Assembly (NCBI RefSeq): GCF_032854445.1 | Contig: NC_088305.1 | Coordinates: 22,050,955 to 22,114,954 of the forward strand | From: Liolophura sinensis | Lineage: Eukaryota > Mollusca > Polyplacophora > Chitonida > Chitonidae | Direction: 5' to 3' | DNA length: 64,000 nt | Part shown: positions 22,706 to 33,749 of the stretch, piece by piece | Numbering within the stretch: the first letter of the stretch is position 1 | Layout: each line of letters starts with the position of its first letter | Program-made: the position numbers and the translations under genes | The notes under the pieces: model-generated | What the model saw: the letters and a program-made list of their open reading frames with translations, nothing else | Database searches by the model: none | What the model was told of the DNA's origin: nothing

Positions 22706-24735
22706 CCCCCGTGGGGTTTCCGGGGTGATAAGAATAGGACCTCGGCCCTCTAGGCAAGCTTGTCGTAAAAGACGACTAACCTAGACCTATCCTGTGTAAG
22801 CCCGGTGAATATAATAGGCTCACATCTTCTCGGTTGTGTGAGCGGCAACCGGGGAGCGACCTGATCTCCGAGGAAGGGATCCTGGTGGCTGAGGGAGTGT
22901 TGGTCTTCCGAGATCCTCGCGCCCAACACGTCACTTTGGCCCTTACTTGGAGTGAGACGTGAGGTCGGATGGGCCCGGTCCGATCAATCGGCTTGGTCAT
23001 GTCTTGCCTCTGCGTTGTCCCAGAATTTCTCCATAACACCATTCCTTAGAGAAAATGTTATTTCTGAAACTTCGTTTACAGGACTACGTTTTGCGGCGGT
23101 GGCTTATGGGTCAATCGAGTAGATTGAATTTAACCTTTTGTATAAATCAATCGGTTCGAGTATACCTCATATGGAGTCCTTGGTGTCTTTCCTGCTGGGT
23201 ATTCCCAGGTTCAGGCATCGCCCTTGTTGGCACTCCGTGGTGGGTGGGGAACATATCGGGTGAATCATATATATATATTGCCATGTCATCTTTAACCTAA
23301 ATTCGAATGTTTCTAATCTAAATAGCAGGTCTTCCTCTCAGCCGCTTTCAAGCGCTGACAAAAAGAGGAAATTAGAGGTTTTATCGGATTCGGTTGATAA
23401 CGAACAGGACAGTTGGCCGGCCTTTATAGTTCTCTCAACAAAGAGTGAACAAAAGCCGGCCTCCAAAATTCATCCATTTGTACTGAAAAGGGATTGCAGG
23501 GTTCAGCAGGTACATTAAAAAACATCAAGAAATTACGATCCGGAGACATTCTCATTGAGGGAATTATACGTGACAGGGATCAGGATATCATTAACTTATC
23601 CGAAGAGGAATTCTACACTGAACTGAAGTCACAGGGTGTTACCAGAGTGAAACGCTTCACTATGAAGAAATCTGGTAACATCATTAAACTAGAGTTAGTG
23701 TAGACTTATACATCCCTAACCCAACACGTTGTTTTACGTGCCAGAAATTTGGTCATGGCAAGGGCCAATGTAAAAACAAACTTGTTTGTTTTCGATGTGG
23801 CAGCGAGGGTCATGATGGTTTCGACTGCAGCAGTACGGTTAAGTGTTGCAATTGCGGTGCAGATCACATGGCCTCCTCTAGGGACTGCTCACTTTTCGTA
23901 AAAGAAAAACAAATTATCACTGTGAAGACTAAAAACAATATATCGTATCAGGAGGCCCGGAAACTAGTCTCACCTCCTAATACTTCACTGCAGACTTCAT
24001 TTGCCAATGTGGTCAAGCGAGTAGCATCTGTTGCTACTCAAACATCAATGACTTGGCCCATTGGAAACCAGAAACCATGTCCTATTTCTGTTGAACCTAC
24101 TGTTCGACCTGCTTTTTAATACGTCCTCAACCCAGACTACCTCAATACAACAGATAAAACCAGCCAATAATACTGACCAACCAGATATCCCTAAACCTAG
24201 TCAACCTAAAAGCAAAAATATGTCCGAAAATAGACCTCAAAATAATAATAAACCTATAAACCCAGTGTCCCAACAGAGCGTCTCTCTAAGGCCACTAGGG
24301 ACCCTGTCCAAACTTGTAATAAGTTTGGATCGTTGGAGGTCGTTGGTCCTTCAACATCAGATGCGAATGTGATGGATACATCACCCGCACCAGGGAGATC
24401 TTCAGCCGGCCTCCAAGGAAGGGTTGTCCTCGATCCAAACACAAAGAAAAATCTCCTATACGTCTCCCTCCGTAATGGCGATATACGACAAAATTATACA
24501 GTGCAATTGTCGAGGCCTTAAGGTTAATTTTATTGAAATAACACAGCTTGTTCAATCATTAAATCCTATAGTCCTTTGTCTTTAGGAAACTTACCTGAAG
24601 ACATCTGACAAAGATAAAATAACTCTTAAAAATTATTCCTTCTACAGTACTTATTCAAATGAAGAAGAGCGAGCTGCAGGCGGCTCTTCTATCTTCATCA
24701 ATAACAATATTATTCACAGCCCTGTTCCTCTGGAT
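22706..24735 (+). mobile_element. Family A copy 6: 5' part only, cut at duplication junction
   Basis: The copy begins with CCCCCCGTGGGG at 22706, with a full 5' UTR, a decayed ORF1 (about 23285-24476) and the first ~80 codons of ORF2, stopping at CCTCTGGATA (~24735). Its sequence is nearly the same as 33360-35195, which continues as a full ORF2. ORF1 lacks two segments: one between the pre-knuckle blocks near 23555, and one at 23695, where SGNIIKLELV terminates. The abrupt end coincides with the start of unit B copy 2, so this truncation is the joint of the segmental duplication and not an insertion end. Confidence 0.9.
23285..24476 (+). pseudogene. ORF1 remnant of family A copy 6
   Basis: Frames 23494-23703, 23868-24119 and 24061-24372 carry GIIRDRDQDIINLSEEE, VKRFTMKKSGN, the third knuckle region (MASSRDCSLF) and the Ser/Lys tail in shifted frames. 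The knuckle-bearing stretch 23715-23870 is readable in another frame. The stop before ORF2 reads CCGTAATGG instead of CCATAATGG but keeps the TAATG overlap. Confidence 0.8.
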
Positions 24736-25673
24736 AAAAAAAATCCTCGGACATAAACATGTACAAGACAACAACTTGAGCATGCTGTGCCCACGTGGTT
24801 TGTCGGCTCAAGGGACAGGGAATGAGAGGAGGGCAAGAAGATCCGACAAGCCCCTTGTTGCACCCACCGTGATAAAGGATACTAACAATAGCCCTACAGA
24901 ACTTTAAGATATTACTATTACTTTTCATGAATATTTTTGTGTGGATTGCTGGATATTGGGTGCGGAAGTCAAATGTACAGTCACAGCATTTTTGGTGAAT
25001 CTCGTGCCAGACCCGACAATAAAACCTAATTTTTGATAGGCATGTCTGACGTTTTTTGTCTCAACTGCAGCATTAAGGCATTGAAAATAAAAATGTAACT
25101 CCAATGAAAGAGCATCCTCTACTTAAATTTGTGGAGCTTTTAATTCTTCAGGTATAAAGTCTCGAAACTACATTTGGTTTGACGTGGTTATTGGTCCATT
25201 TTTTGTTTCTGTAGTCTATCAAGCCTGTTGGACCATTTTTTGTTTCTGTAGTCTATCAAGCCTGTATGACCCCTCTGACTCATTGCAGACCACTGGCCCT
25301 TGAACCATAAGGTGCAGTTTTTGTGTTTGGCTCTTGTTGTATCTGCTGCAGTTTGACATCATTACTTTTGACAGGCATATCTGCCAATTAAGGTATGGCA
25401 ATATCTGGTTTCCGGCAAGCTTAAATTTGACAGCCGTCAGTTACGTGAAATACCACTGCGTACGTCATAAAACACTGTAGTTCAACAATCAAGAAGTAAG
25501 GTACGCTGGCTAAGGTGATCGAGAGTAAATTTGTATGGTAGGATGGGTGTTGGTGGAACTGTGTATGCCCATGTGCAGCCCATCTGGGACCCACTCAAAA
25601 CAAGCACACAACCAGGTGTCAGCCCGTCCAAACCCCATGTTTGACCCAGTGGGCAGCCCACTGTGGACTCAAT
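24736..25673. repeat. Repeat unit B, copy 2, left part
   Basis: Matches 11414-12376 (GAGCATGCTGTGCCCACGTGG, the ~37-bp motif, the GGGC-rich minisatellite) and stops at GGACTCAAT, where the ISL2EU-type transposon begins. Compared with copy 1 there is an extra ~22 bp near 24748-24768 (GGACATAAACATGTACAAGACA). Confidence 0.9.
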
Positions 25674-25686
25674 ACACCGATCCATT
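25674..25686 (+). repeat. Left terminal inverted repeat of ISL2EU-type element
   Basis: ACACCGATCCATT, the exact complement of 31366-31378. Preceded by AT, the duplicated target. Confidence 0.93.
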
Positions 25687-25756
25687 TCCGCCGCGTAGGC
25701 CACGCCTCCCTTGCCGACGCCATAGCAACGCCCAAGGTCGGACATAAAATGTACAC

Positions 25757-28700
25757 ATGGCGGCCGGTTCAAATTTCAACTTGCTGCTTCAGTAAATTTC
25801 TACCGATTATTTTGGCGATGCCAACGTTTTAACCAAGCGTGCAAAAGAGAAGGGGTATAATTTTTTCGTTAATGGTTACGTTCATGCGCTCAAAGTGAAC
25901 AGTTCCAGTAAAAATATTGTCGATATCAGTGCTAAATGCTATCGTTCTATGAGGAAAAGCGAGCAACCTCATCGAACTGACATGACGATTCATACCCAGG
26001 AGAGAAGAATCACGGACAGTCATTGTTCATGTAAAGCTGGGTATGTGTGCTTTTCCTGTTTATGTAGTGAATTGGTGTATAATTATAAATATCTTGTAAT
26101 GTTCATAAATGTAGATTTAAGTTTAACATGTTGCGGCAGGTATTTTAACTGTTGTCGTTGTTGTTTCGACGTTAGCCTTGGATTTAGACTTATAGTTTGT
26201 TGTCCAAAGCGCGTTGGCGCCTTCAATTTTGTTGTATATGTTATAAAATAAAATCTGTACCATAGAAACTAATAGAGACCTAGCTTGTACTTCTAATTCT
26301 GAGGTTAAGACTGTCCAGCGATGGTTCACTTACGTTGTATATTTGCATACTACGAAAAAATATTCGGAGCTGTTGAGCCCATAAGTTAACTCACACTAGT
26401 GTTATGGTACCGATATCTTCTTTATTTTTACAGAATAACTGGGGCATGTTCTCATGCTGTTAGCGTCGTCTACACAGTTGGCCACTATAAACGTTTGGGA
26501 CTGAAAGATATCCCTTCACAGCCGGCTTGTACCAGTTTGCCTAAACAGTGGCACAAACCGCGGGGCCCAAAGATCAATGCCGAGCCCGTAGCTGCAATAG
26601 TTTTTGCTAAACCAAGGCCAACACCTCGCCGAAAAAGGCCAGTGTGTTGTTCTACACCAACACTTAGGTAATTATTAACTGCAGTGCAAAATCCTTCCTC
26701 TCATCAGTGACCAGCCTGTGCAGCTCAGTTTATTGGCCTGTAGAGCATCATTAATTGGCTGAGAGAACCAGGTTAAACCCTTTGTCAATTCAGTAGGAGC
26801 TGCTGTTAGGGTAGCCTGGTTGGCCAGGTGTCCGCATGATTTGACCTTATAAACAGATTTACAAGCGCCGTCAATCGCCTCATATTTTTTTTAAAATGTT
26901 TTCCATCAAGCAACAAATCAGGTCATCAGTGCACTTTTTGTGACAGAAACTGATATATTTTTACCAACAGGATCCCAGAATTGAAGGAAGATGACATAAA
27001 GAAGTTGGAAGTAGACAAGTCCACACCATTATCATATTTACTGCAAGATGAACTGCACACAGAAAAAACAGAGTATGGAATTGTGCAGAAGGGCTCAATG
27101 TTACCTTTACAGGTCTGTATAACAATAACAAGAAATTAATTATTTTTGGGTTAGGATCCTTTAATACACTTCAAGTATATTACAAATCCATCAGTCCACA
27201 CCAGATGAACAATCAATCATAGTCATCCATATATCTCGATCATTTATAATGGGTTTTTTTTTTACACAATTTCCACATCAGTTTCTAAATCTGGTATATA
27301 TGTTACCACTCCATATTTCCCCTGATGATGAAATTGTTTGTCCAAATTGTAATATATGGTACAAAAGTTATAATTTTACCAAAGTATCTTGAAAATTAGT
27401 TAAGATTGCAGCAACAAACCAATTTTCATTAATGCAGTGAAACAAGCTAACTGGAATTTTTCTTCTCAGTAACTTAAAACATTTTATTTTATTAATTGCC
27501 CGTTCAACATGAATCCTATGTGCTGCAATTTTTTTAGTCATATTTACTTCTGATTCACTTAATGGTTTTCCACTTGAAGCAAATGGAGGTATATTCAGAT
27601 TAATATCAAATTCTGACAGAATGCCTTCAATCCTAAACCCCTTATCTGCCATTAGTGCATCTCCAGCAACAATGAAGCCCCGTTCTTTCAAATCAGGTAC
27701 AAAATCATAGAACCCACTTTGTTCACAAATTTCATTGTCTGAAATTGACCCAGAAAACAAATCTGAAACAAACATAACTGATCCTCTAGGATCACAAACA
27801 ACTAATGACTTCAAGGTATTGGATGATTTATAGTCTGAAAAGCACTGACTCTGTACTTGTAAGGAAGATGGTTTTTCACATTTAAGCTCTGTACAATCAA
27901 GGATTGCTAAACAAGTCGGAAAATCAGCTTTGTAATTCTCAGGCATGTTTTCTATAATTACATTTCTATGTGGCCAATAGCTAAGGGAGCCTAACCTGAC
28001 ATACATATATTTTGCAACACCGATGAGAACTGTTGACACTGTTGGCACTTTCACATTAAATCTGAAGGCCAGGTCTTTAACATGTAACCCCGTTCTGAGT
28101 CGACACAGGTACATAAAAACTTGTTGTGATAAGGGGAATTTTTTTACATTAGTTTCCTTTCTTTTCTGTGGATATGAAATTGGATTTGCACAATCACTGG
28201 GAAAGAGGAATGATAGTAACATCAGAAATCTGGCATATGTTAAGCCTGTATAAAACTTAAACAAATTTTTAATATTTGACTCAACAACTTCTTCAATTTC
28301 AAATCCACCTCTCTGTTTAAATTCCTCAGTCTGACACTGTTTATCGCACTTATTAATATTTAGAAGTTCCCTCTTGGCAAAGTCTCTGATCAATTTATTG
28401 TTTTCCTCTTTCAGCTGCCTGATTCTTGCAACCATGGAGAACACATCCAACTCAGAATAGACTGAAATAGTAAATAGTGAACAGGATTGATTAACTGACT
28501 GGGCAGTAATGCAATTAAAAAGCTACTGGAAAATTTCTCACAACAACGAAACTCAGTTTGGAATGAGATGGATATTCCCCGTTTCCAGAGTATGGAGTTA
28601 TCTTTCCTTTAGACCCGGTATCTGCCTTCTGTCGTGTCCCACAGTGACCACATACTAAACATACCATCTTTCAACTGTCTGGCTTTACAATATGAAATAG

Positions 28701-29804
28701 GGAGTATTCACCCACTACAAGGGAAGTAAAGGTGTCACTCTCAGTACAGTGGAGACCTCTGTTTCATTGACTAAGAAAGCCATATAGGTATTCATGGGAT
28801 TTTGTTTTTGTCAGTCCGTGAGATAGAGGTCTCCAGTGGACTGTGAATATTCCCCATTAGAACAGATATGTTACTAAGGGCAAATAACTCCTTATTCTGC
28901 AAATGGGGAATACTGTCTGAAATATTTACTCTCCTTTCAGTGTTTCTTGCACTTTCATTCCTTGTGATATTAAACCTATACATTTCATATTTCACATTAC
29001 AGAGATGTACCAAATCTTGCACCAAAGACGACAACTTGTGGAAGAATTGTATTTCCCCAACCCAACAATGAAATGCAGCCGGCCATTAACAATCAGATGC
29101 GCAGCCTTATCAACGCAATATTTTGCACAACTCAAGAAGAGGCTGAAAAAATTGAGATGTCAACACGGGACCAAGCAGACAGCGCTATGTGGTTTGAGGA
29201 AAGACGAAATCGTCTGACAGCTTCACAGTTTGCAAAAATTTGTAAAAGGAAAAAGGATATCAATGAAAAATTCATTAACAGTTTATTTGGAGAAGTTAAT
29301 ACCTTTACATCTCCAGCAACATCGTATGGCAGGGCCAATGAATCTGTTGCCAAGCAAGTATACTTGGCCAAAAATACAAACATTCACATTCATGACTGCG
29401 GGCTGGTTGTCAATCCACAATTCTCGTTTTGAGCTGCAACACCTGATGGTAAAATTTGTATCAATGGCCAGACGGGAATACTTGAAATAAAATGTCCTTA
29501 CTCAGCCAGAGATTTGACGATTTCAGAAGCTGCAAATACAGTTCCAAATTTCTGTCTAGTGAAACTGGCAACAAGTCCTACCTTAAACCAGAATCATGAC
29601 TACTATTTTCAGGTGCAAGGGCAACTGTTGGTAACTGGAGCTCCTTTTTGCTTATTTCTGGTGTATACAAAGAAAGACATGTTTGAAGAACAAATACTGC
29701 CCAATTTAAATTTCATGACAGATATGTACAAGAAGTTGTTGAGGTTTTACTCTCAGTATGGCCCGAAGAGTATATCATTACATTCTCCTAGTGGAAGTGA
29801 ATAG
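25757..29804 (+). pseudogene. SWIM zinc finger - YqaJ-type nuclease gene of ISL2EU-type transposon
   Basis: Exon 1 is 25757-26040: ATGGCGGCC in good context, then YFGDANVLTKRAKEKGYNFF..GYVHALKV and the SWIM half-motif HCSCKAG. Exon 2 is 26434-26667; ITGACSHAVSVVY completes the SWIM CxCx(n)CxH. Exon 3 starts at 26971 and ends at 27072 or 27112. The last exon, 29003-29804, carries the YqaJ domain (RDQADSAMWFEERRNRLTASQFAKIC, TSYGRANESVAKQVY, TPDG, EIKCPYS, YYFQVQGQLL). Splice sites are GT-AG, and phases agree for exons 1-3. The join into the last exon fits in phase from a GTATGG donor at 27073; the donor at 27113 would need one more small exon. Two nonsense codons are present: TAA at 25793 (codon 13) and TGA at 29430, just before the TPDG motif. 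The protein probably assists transposition as a lambda-exonuclease-like nuclease, by family analogy. This copy is inactive. Confidence 0.85.
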
Positions 29805-31174
29805 GACATACTTACTCTGTTCTTCAGTCTGGCTTGCAGAATCACAACTGTGAGAAGAACCTTCTGGTGGTGATGAGTCTGTAATATCACTGGGAATTAA
29901 GCAAACACAGTCACTATTTACTGTAACACATGTCTTGATTAACTTGTCCAGATTTATAATTTATTACAATCATTATTTCTGTATTCATTTATGTGACCAG
30001 ATTTATAAATTAACTTGCTACTAATGGCAAGTGGTGTTGTGTATCCAGATTAAGTAAACTGTGCCAAAGTTCCTATAAGCCTCAATAAATTTTAGCTGGA
30101 CACTTAACTGTGTGAATATTCAGAGTTAATAACACACTAATGAAATACTCTTGGTTATTGTTAACATAATGATAAATATTGTTCATATCAACCTACTGTG
30201 ATAATGTGTTGTTCTGGGCATATGATACGTGGCGGCGTGATTTTCTAAATTCCCCACTTAAAGCATCATTTGGATCAGGATATTCTTCATTAGGTCCACT
30301 GAGAGATATGAAATGCTGCAAGTAAATAAAGACACATATGAGTTGGTATTCGTGAGATTTCATTAAAAGTGAGCGAGTGCTTGGGTTTAACAACCTAATG
30401 AACAGTATTTCAGCCATATACAGACGGTGTCTCCTTGTTGCAGGATGGATTTCCTCCGCTCTTTTAAGGTGCTACAGTTGTACCTCAGCAAGACAACTTG
30501 CCTAAAAAGACACCCAGCAAGCCCCCTCACCCAGTCACATTATGCTGACACCGGGCCGACCAGTCGCTGCTCTAACCCCACAACAGCTCCCACTGTTAGA
30601 GTTTCTGGTCTGACTAGACCCACGTTTGACCCTGGATCTCCCAGCCCAGAAGCGGACATGCTAATCAATAATGACAGACTTAACATGTTAACGCAATCCC
30701 TCCCCTCTCCTATACCCCATAAAATAAAATAAAAATAAAAAAAATATTGCACTTAGGGACGTGGGGACAGTGGAACACTAACAAAAGAGTCTAAATTTCG
30801 GACACAACTTTGTTACAAGGAATATTCGCAAACGCACATGCACAGGCCTTTTACATGTACAACAACACCACCGCCTTATGAATATCTGACAGATAAGCGG
30901 CGATGGAGCCTCACAGAAAGTTACCAAGCTTCGACAACCATTACATACATCAAAATAGATTCACTTACCTTTGAACAAATATATGTATGCTTAGTTATTT
31001 TTTCCACGTTGAGATGGGAATGTGGACGGCGACACAAAGCTATCCAGCGCAGGCATTTTTGCAGGTCAGACTTTGGCTTCGGGAAACCCGGAAAGGAATA
31101 AATTTAGCTCCTCCTAACTTTTCCGGGTACCTGCTATCAGATTTGCAAGTCCCATATGAACAATGCTTCACCAT
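27368..31174 (-). CDS. THAP-DDE transposase gene of ISL2EU-type transposon, four exons
   Basis: Exons on the minus strand are 31174-30969, 30315-30197, 29889-29816 and 28461-27368. Exon 1 encodes a THAP finger (MVKHCSYGTC..SRYPEK), continued in exon 2 (CSK/HFISLSGPNEEYPDP). Exon 3 joins as LSH/DITDSSPP and exon 4 as EEQ/IYSELDVF. All junctions are GT-AG with matching phases, predicting about 494 residues. Exon 4 contains a coiled segment, a helix-turn-helix region and the DDE_4-type core. Numbering from the TTG at 28450, the core residues are D185 (AILDCTE), D269 (MADKGF) and E316 (HVERAINKIK), all present. Lesion: exon 1 carries 8 extra bases near 31082-31089 (GGGTTTCC, a near duplication of neighbouring bases), which breaks the THAP frame; without them exon 1 is exactly 66 codons. 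The main exon is undamaged. Exon 4 lies within an intron of the YqaJ gene. Confidence 0.87.
29805..30196. other. Transposase intron with exon 3 (29816-29889)
   Basis: This stretch holds the small third transposase exon (acceptor TTAATTCCCAG, donor GTAAGTATG on the minus strand) and intron sequence. The YqaJ stop at 29804 lies 12 bp from the exon 3 end, so any YqaJ 3' UTR would be antisense to transposase exon 3. Confidence 0.7.
30316..30968. other. Transposase first intron
   Basis: About 650 bp between the THAP exon and exon 2 on the minus strand (donor GTAAGTG, acceptor TTTACTTGCAG). It contains a 101-codon plus-strand frame 30427-30732 (Pro/Ser/Thr-rich) without a motif; I do not call it a gene. 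Confidence 0.65.
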
Positions 31175-31365
31175 TTTCACAAGAGGCAAACATTCAGACA
31201 GTATATAGGATGTCTTGAGGCTGAGTTTACTTAGACTTCTGCAACCAGTTTCACGCGTCACTGTAACAGCCATGTTGTCGGAGTTTTGTCCAACCTGTGG
31301 GCGGAGCTAAAGGGTTGAACGCGTTGTGCAATTTGATTGGCTTATCGCCCGTCAATCATATCGCG

Positions 31366-31378
31366 AATGGATCGGTGT
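31366..31378 (-). repeat. Right terminal inverted repeat of ISL2EU-type element
   Basis: AATGGATCGGTGT, the perfect complement of the left end; followed by the AT target duplicate at 31379-31380. Confidence 0.93.
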
Positions 31379-31944
31379 ATTGGAACCTGTGGCCAAAATG
31401 ACACGGGCCCTAGTTTGGTAGCCCAATTAGGCAACACTGATCAGCCCACTTAAGACCCATGTTGGGCCCAATTATGTTTGCTAGCTGGGTATCCGCTATA
31501 AGTTGCACAGACCTATTGCGATTTACAAAGTCCTACATTCTTTCGCCGTACTTAGTAGGCGACTGCATTATAGTGTGCTGTGTTTTCGCTACATACAAGG
31601 GCACACAAAGTATCCCGTTATCGTCGATAATATAAGCCTTCTTTATGCTGTCTAACCGCGGGATAGTCACAAACAATAAGGTAGTCTGTGAATCACCAGA
31701 CGTTAAGAAATCTTTAGGCATCTTGCAGATAAACGATGTTATAACCTAAAAATCATCACTCCGCTGACAACACAGATGGCGCTGCTAATTATCCCAATGC
31801 CATTGTCAGTAAGACCCAACACTGCGTAGTAATGCAACTGGCTTGTGATCAGATAAATACAAAACTGTAGTGCATTAATCAGCGTTTAAAAACGAAACAG
31901 CTGAGTACATAGGTGAGAGTGACGGGAGACTGAAGTTAGCGGCG
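31379..31944. repeat. Repeat unit B, copy 2, right part
   Basis: Resumes exactly where the transposon ends and matches 12377-12934 (TGTGACCAAAATGACAC region, CACAGATGGCGCTGC, CGGGAGACTGAAG). The conserved 62-codon minus frame (31533-31721, twin at 12529-12717, three residue differences, no motif) is most likely chance conservation within a young duplicate. Confidence 0.9.
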
Positions 31945-32520
31945 GGTTAGGTATTAGTTATTCGAATAACTAACACAGCAGCGGGTTAGTTATTCGAATA
32001 AGCAATAACTAAGCCAGCACCGGGTTAGTTATTTGAATAACTAACAATTATTCACCAGTGGGATAGTTATTTAAATAACTAATAACTAACACAATAGCGG
32101 GTTAGTTATTTGATTAACTAATAACTAACTATCAGTGAGTTAGGTAATCGAATAACTTGCTGTATTAGTTATTTGGATAACTACACCGCTGCTCGGTTAG
32201 ATATTGATTATTCCAATAACTAACCCGCTGTCCGTTAGTTATTCAAATAACTGATTTGGAATAACTAAAGAGCAGTAAGTCTGTTATAAATTATACGATT
32301 ACCTAACCCACTGCTAGTTAGTCATTAGTTAATCGAATAACTCACCCACTGCTGTGTTAGTTATTAGTTATTCAAATAACTGATTTAAAATAACTAACCC
32401 TCTGCTGGTTAGTTATTCAAATAACTAACCTGATTCTGGCTTAGTTATGGGCTATGCGAATAAATAACCCGCTGCTGGGTTAGTTATTAGTTATTCGAAT
32501 AACTAATAACTAACCCGCTG
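31945..32520. repeat. Palindromic minisatellite, copy 2
   Basis: Same AGTTATTYRAATAACT units as 12935-13281 and 20534-21224. The segment 32155-32245 is inverted relative to copy 1 and contains GCTGTATTAGTTATTTGG, the complement of the undisturbed AATACA target of the TIR element. Confidence 0.87.
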
Positions 32521-33359
32521 TTAACTTCAGCGTGCTGAGTGACAGTACTGGAGATGTTGTTGCACCAGATGGCATGATAGCGTTGTGTGGAAGATTTTAT
32601 CTAGTAACGGTGAACTAAACTGACGGCCATTAGAAACTTTACCATAGATTTAACGGCCCAAATTTGTATTAACACAAAACAGATGCTAGACATGAAATAT
32701 ATGGAAAACAACAATATGTTTAGTTCATCCCAGTGAATTTGTTAGGGTCTTCAACCAATATGACTTTTGTCCTGAACACACCCAATTCAATGGGCCATTT
32801 TTGGCCTTGATGGGAAATTGAATAAAGGAATTCAGATTTTCAACGAGGCTGTTTGGTGTTTGTTTTTCTGTGTCAAAGCAGAATGAGTGGGATGTTTTCA
32901 AGTATGATAATCACTTATAAACAAGCTAAAGGTATATATTTTAGAAGCATTTTATTCCATCAACATGACTACATGACTAGTCTGTAAAAAAACAAAAAAA
33001 AAAAAACAAAAAAAAGAAAAAGAAACGACGTGATCGCTAATCTAGTTTTCACATGTTGAGATACCATTTGCCAACAAATGCACGCTTATTTAGATATGTA
33101 TTTTGCACAGGTTTTGTACGAATCTGAAAGTAGGGTGTCTCATTGCCATTTCTGGGGCAATTTATGGCAATATTCCCTCTCTCTCCGATGTCAAGGCATC
33201 TCAAAGACACCAGAACACATATGACCACGAGTATACTACCTGCTGATTAAGTTAGCAATGATGTTGTCCAGGAACTTCTGTTTGTCTGATTTTATGTCAT
33301 TCTCTGGGCAAAGGCTGATCTTGTGCTCCTCAGCAAACATGTGACTTTCCCTATCCAAG
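32521..33359. repeat. Duplicate of 21225-22705 with 640-bp deletion
   Basis: Matches copy 1 to CATGACTAGTCT, then jumps to GTAAAAAAACAAA (22340 equivalent), losing the hAT dimerisation exon; both edges share TCT. The upstream hAT exon remnant (FAEEHKISLCPEND) is retained on the minus strand at 33230-33359. Confidence 0.88.
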
Positions 33360-33749
33360 CCCCCCGTGGGGTTTCCGGGGTGATAAGAATAGGACCTCGG
33401 CCCTCTAGGCAAGCTTGTCGTAAAAGACGACTAACCTAGACCTAGATCAATCGGCTTGGTCATGTCTTGCCTCTGCGTTGTCCCAGAATTTCTCCATAAC
33501 ACCATTCCTTAGAGAAAATGTTATTTCTGAAACTTCGTTTACAGGACTACGTTTTGCGGCGGTGGCTTATGGGTCAATCGAGTAGATTGAATTTAACCTT
33601 TTGTATAAATCAATCGGTTCGAGTATACCTCATATGGAGTCCTTGGTGTCTTTCCTGCTGGGTATTCCCAGGTTCAGGCATCGCCCTTGTTGGCACTCCG
33701 TGGTGGGTGGGGAACATATCGGGTGAATCATATATATATATTGCTATGT

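Larger units (their letters stand above)
25674..31378. mobile_element. ISL2EU-type (Harbinger-related) DNA transposon, complete, 5705 bp
   Basis: Terminal inverted repeats ACACCGATCCATT (25674-25686) and AATGGATCGGTGT (31366-31378) are perfect over 13 bp. They are flanked by AT on both sides (25672-25673 and 31379-31380). The paralogous unit B at 12371-12382 reads CTCAATTGGAAC with a single AT, so this is an insertion with a 2-bp AT target duplication. Two genes lie inside: a THAP-DDE transposase (minus, 31174-27368) and a SWIM-YqaJ nuclease (plus, 25757-29804). From memory of repeat-database descriptions, a transposase plus a YqaJ protein is the hallmark of the ISL2EU group. The copy is slightly damaged. 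Confidence 0.93.
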
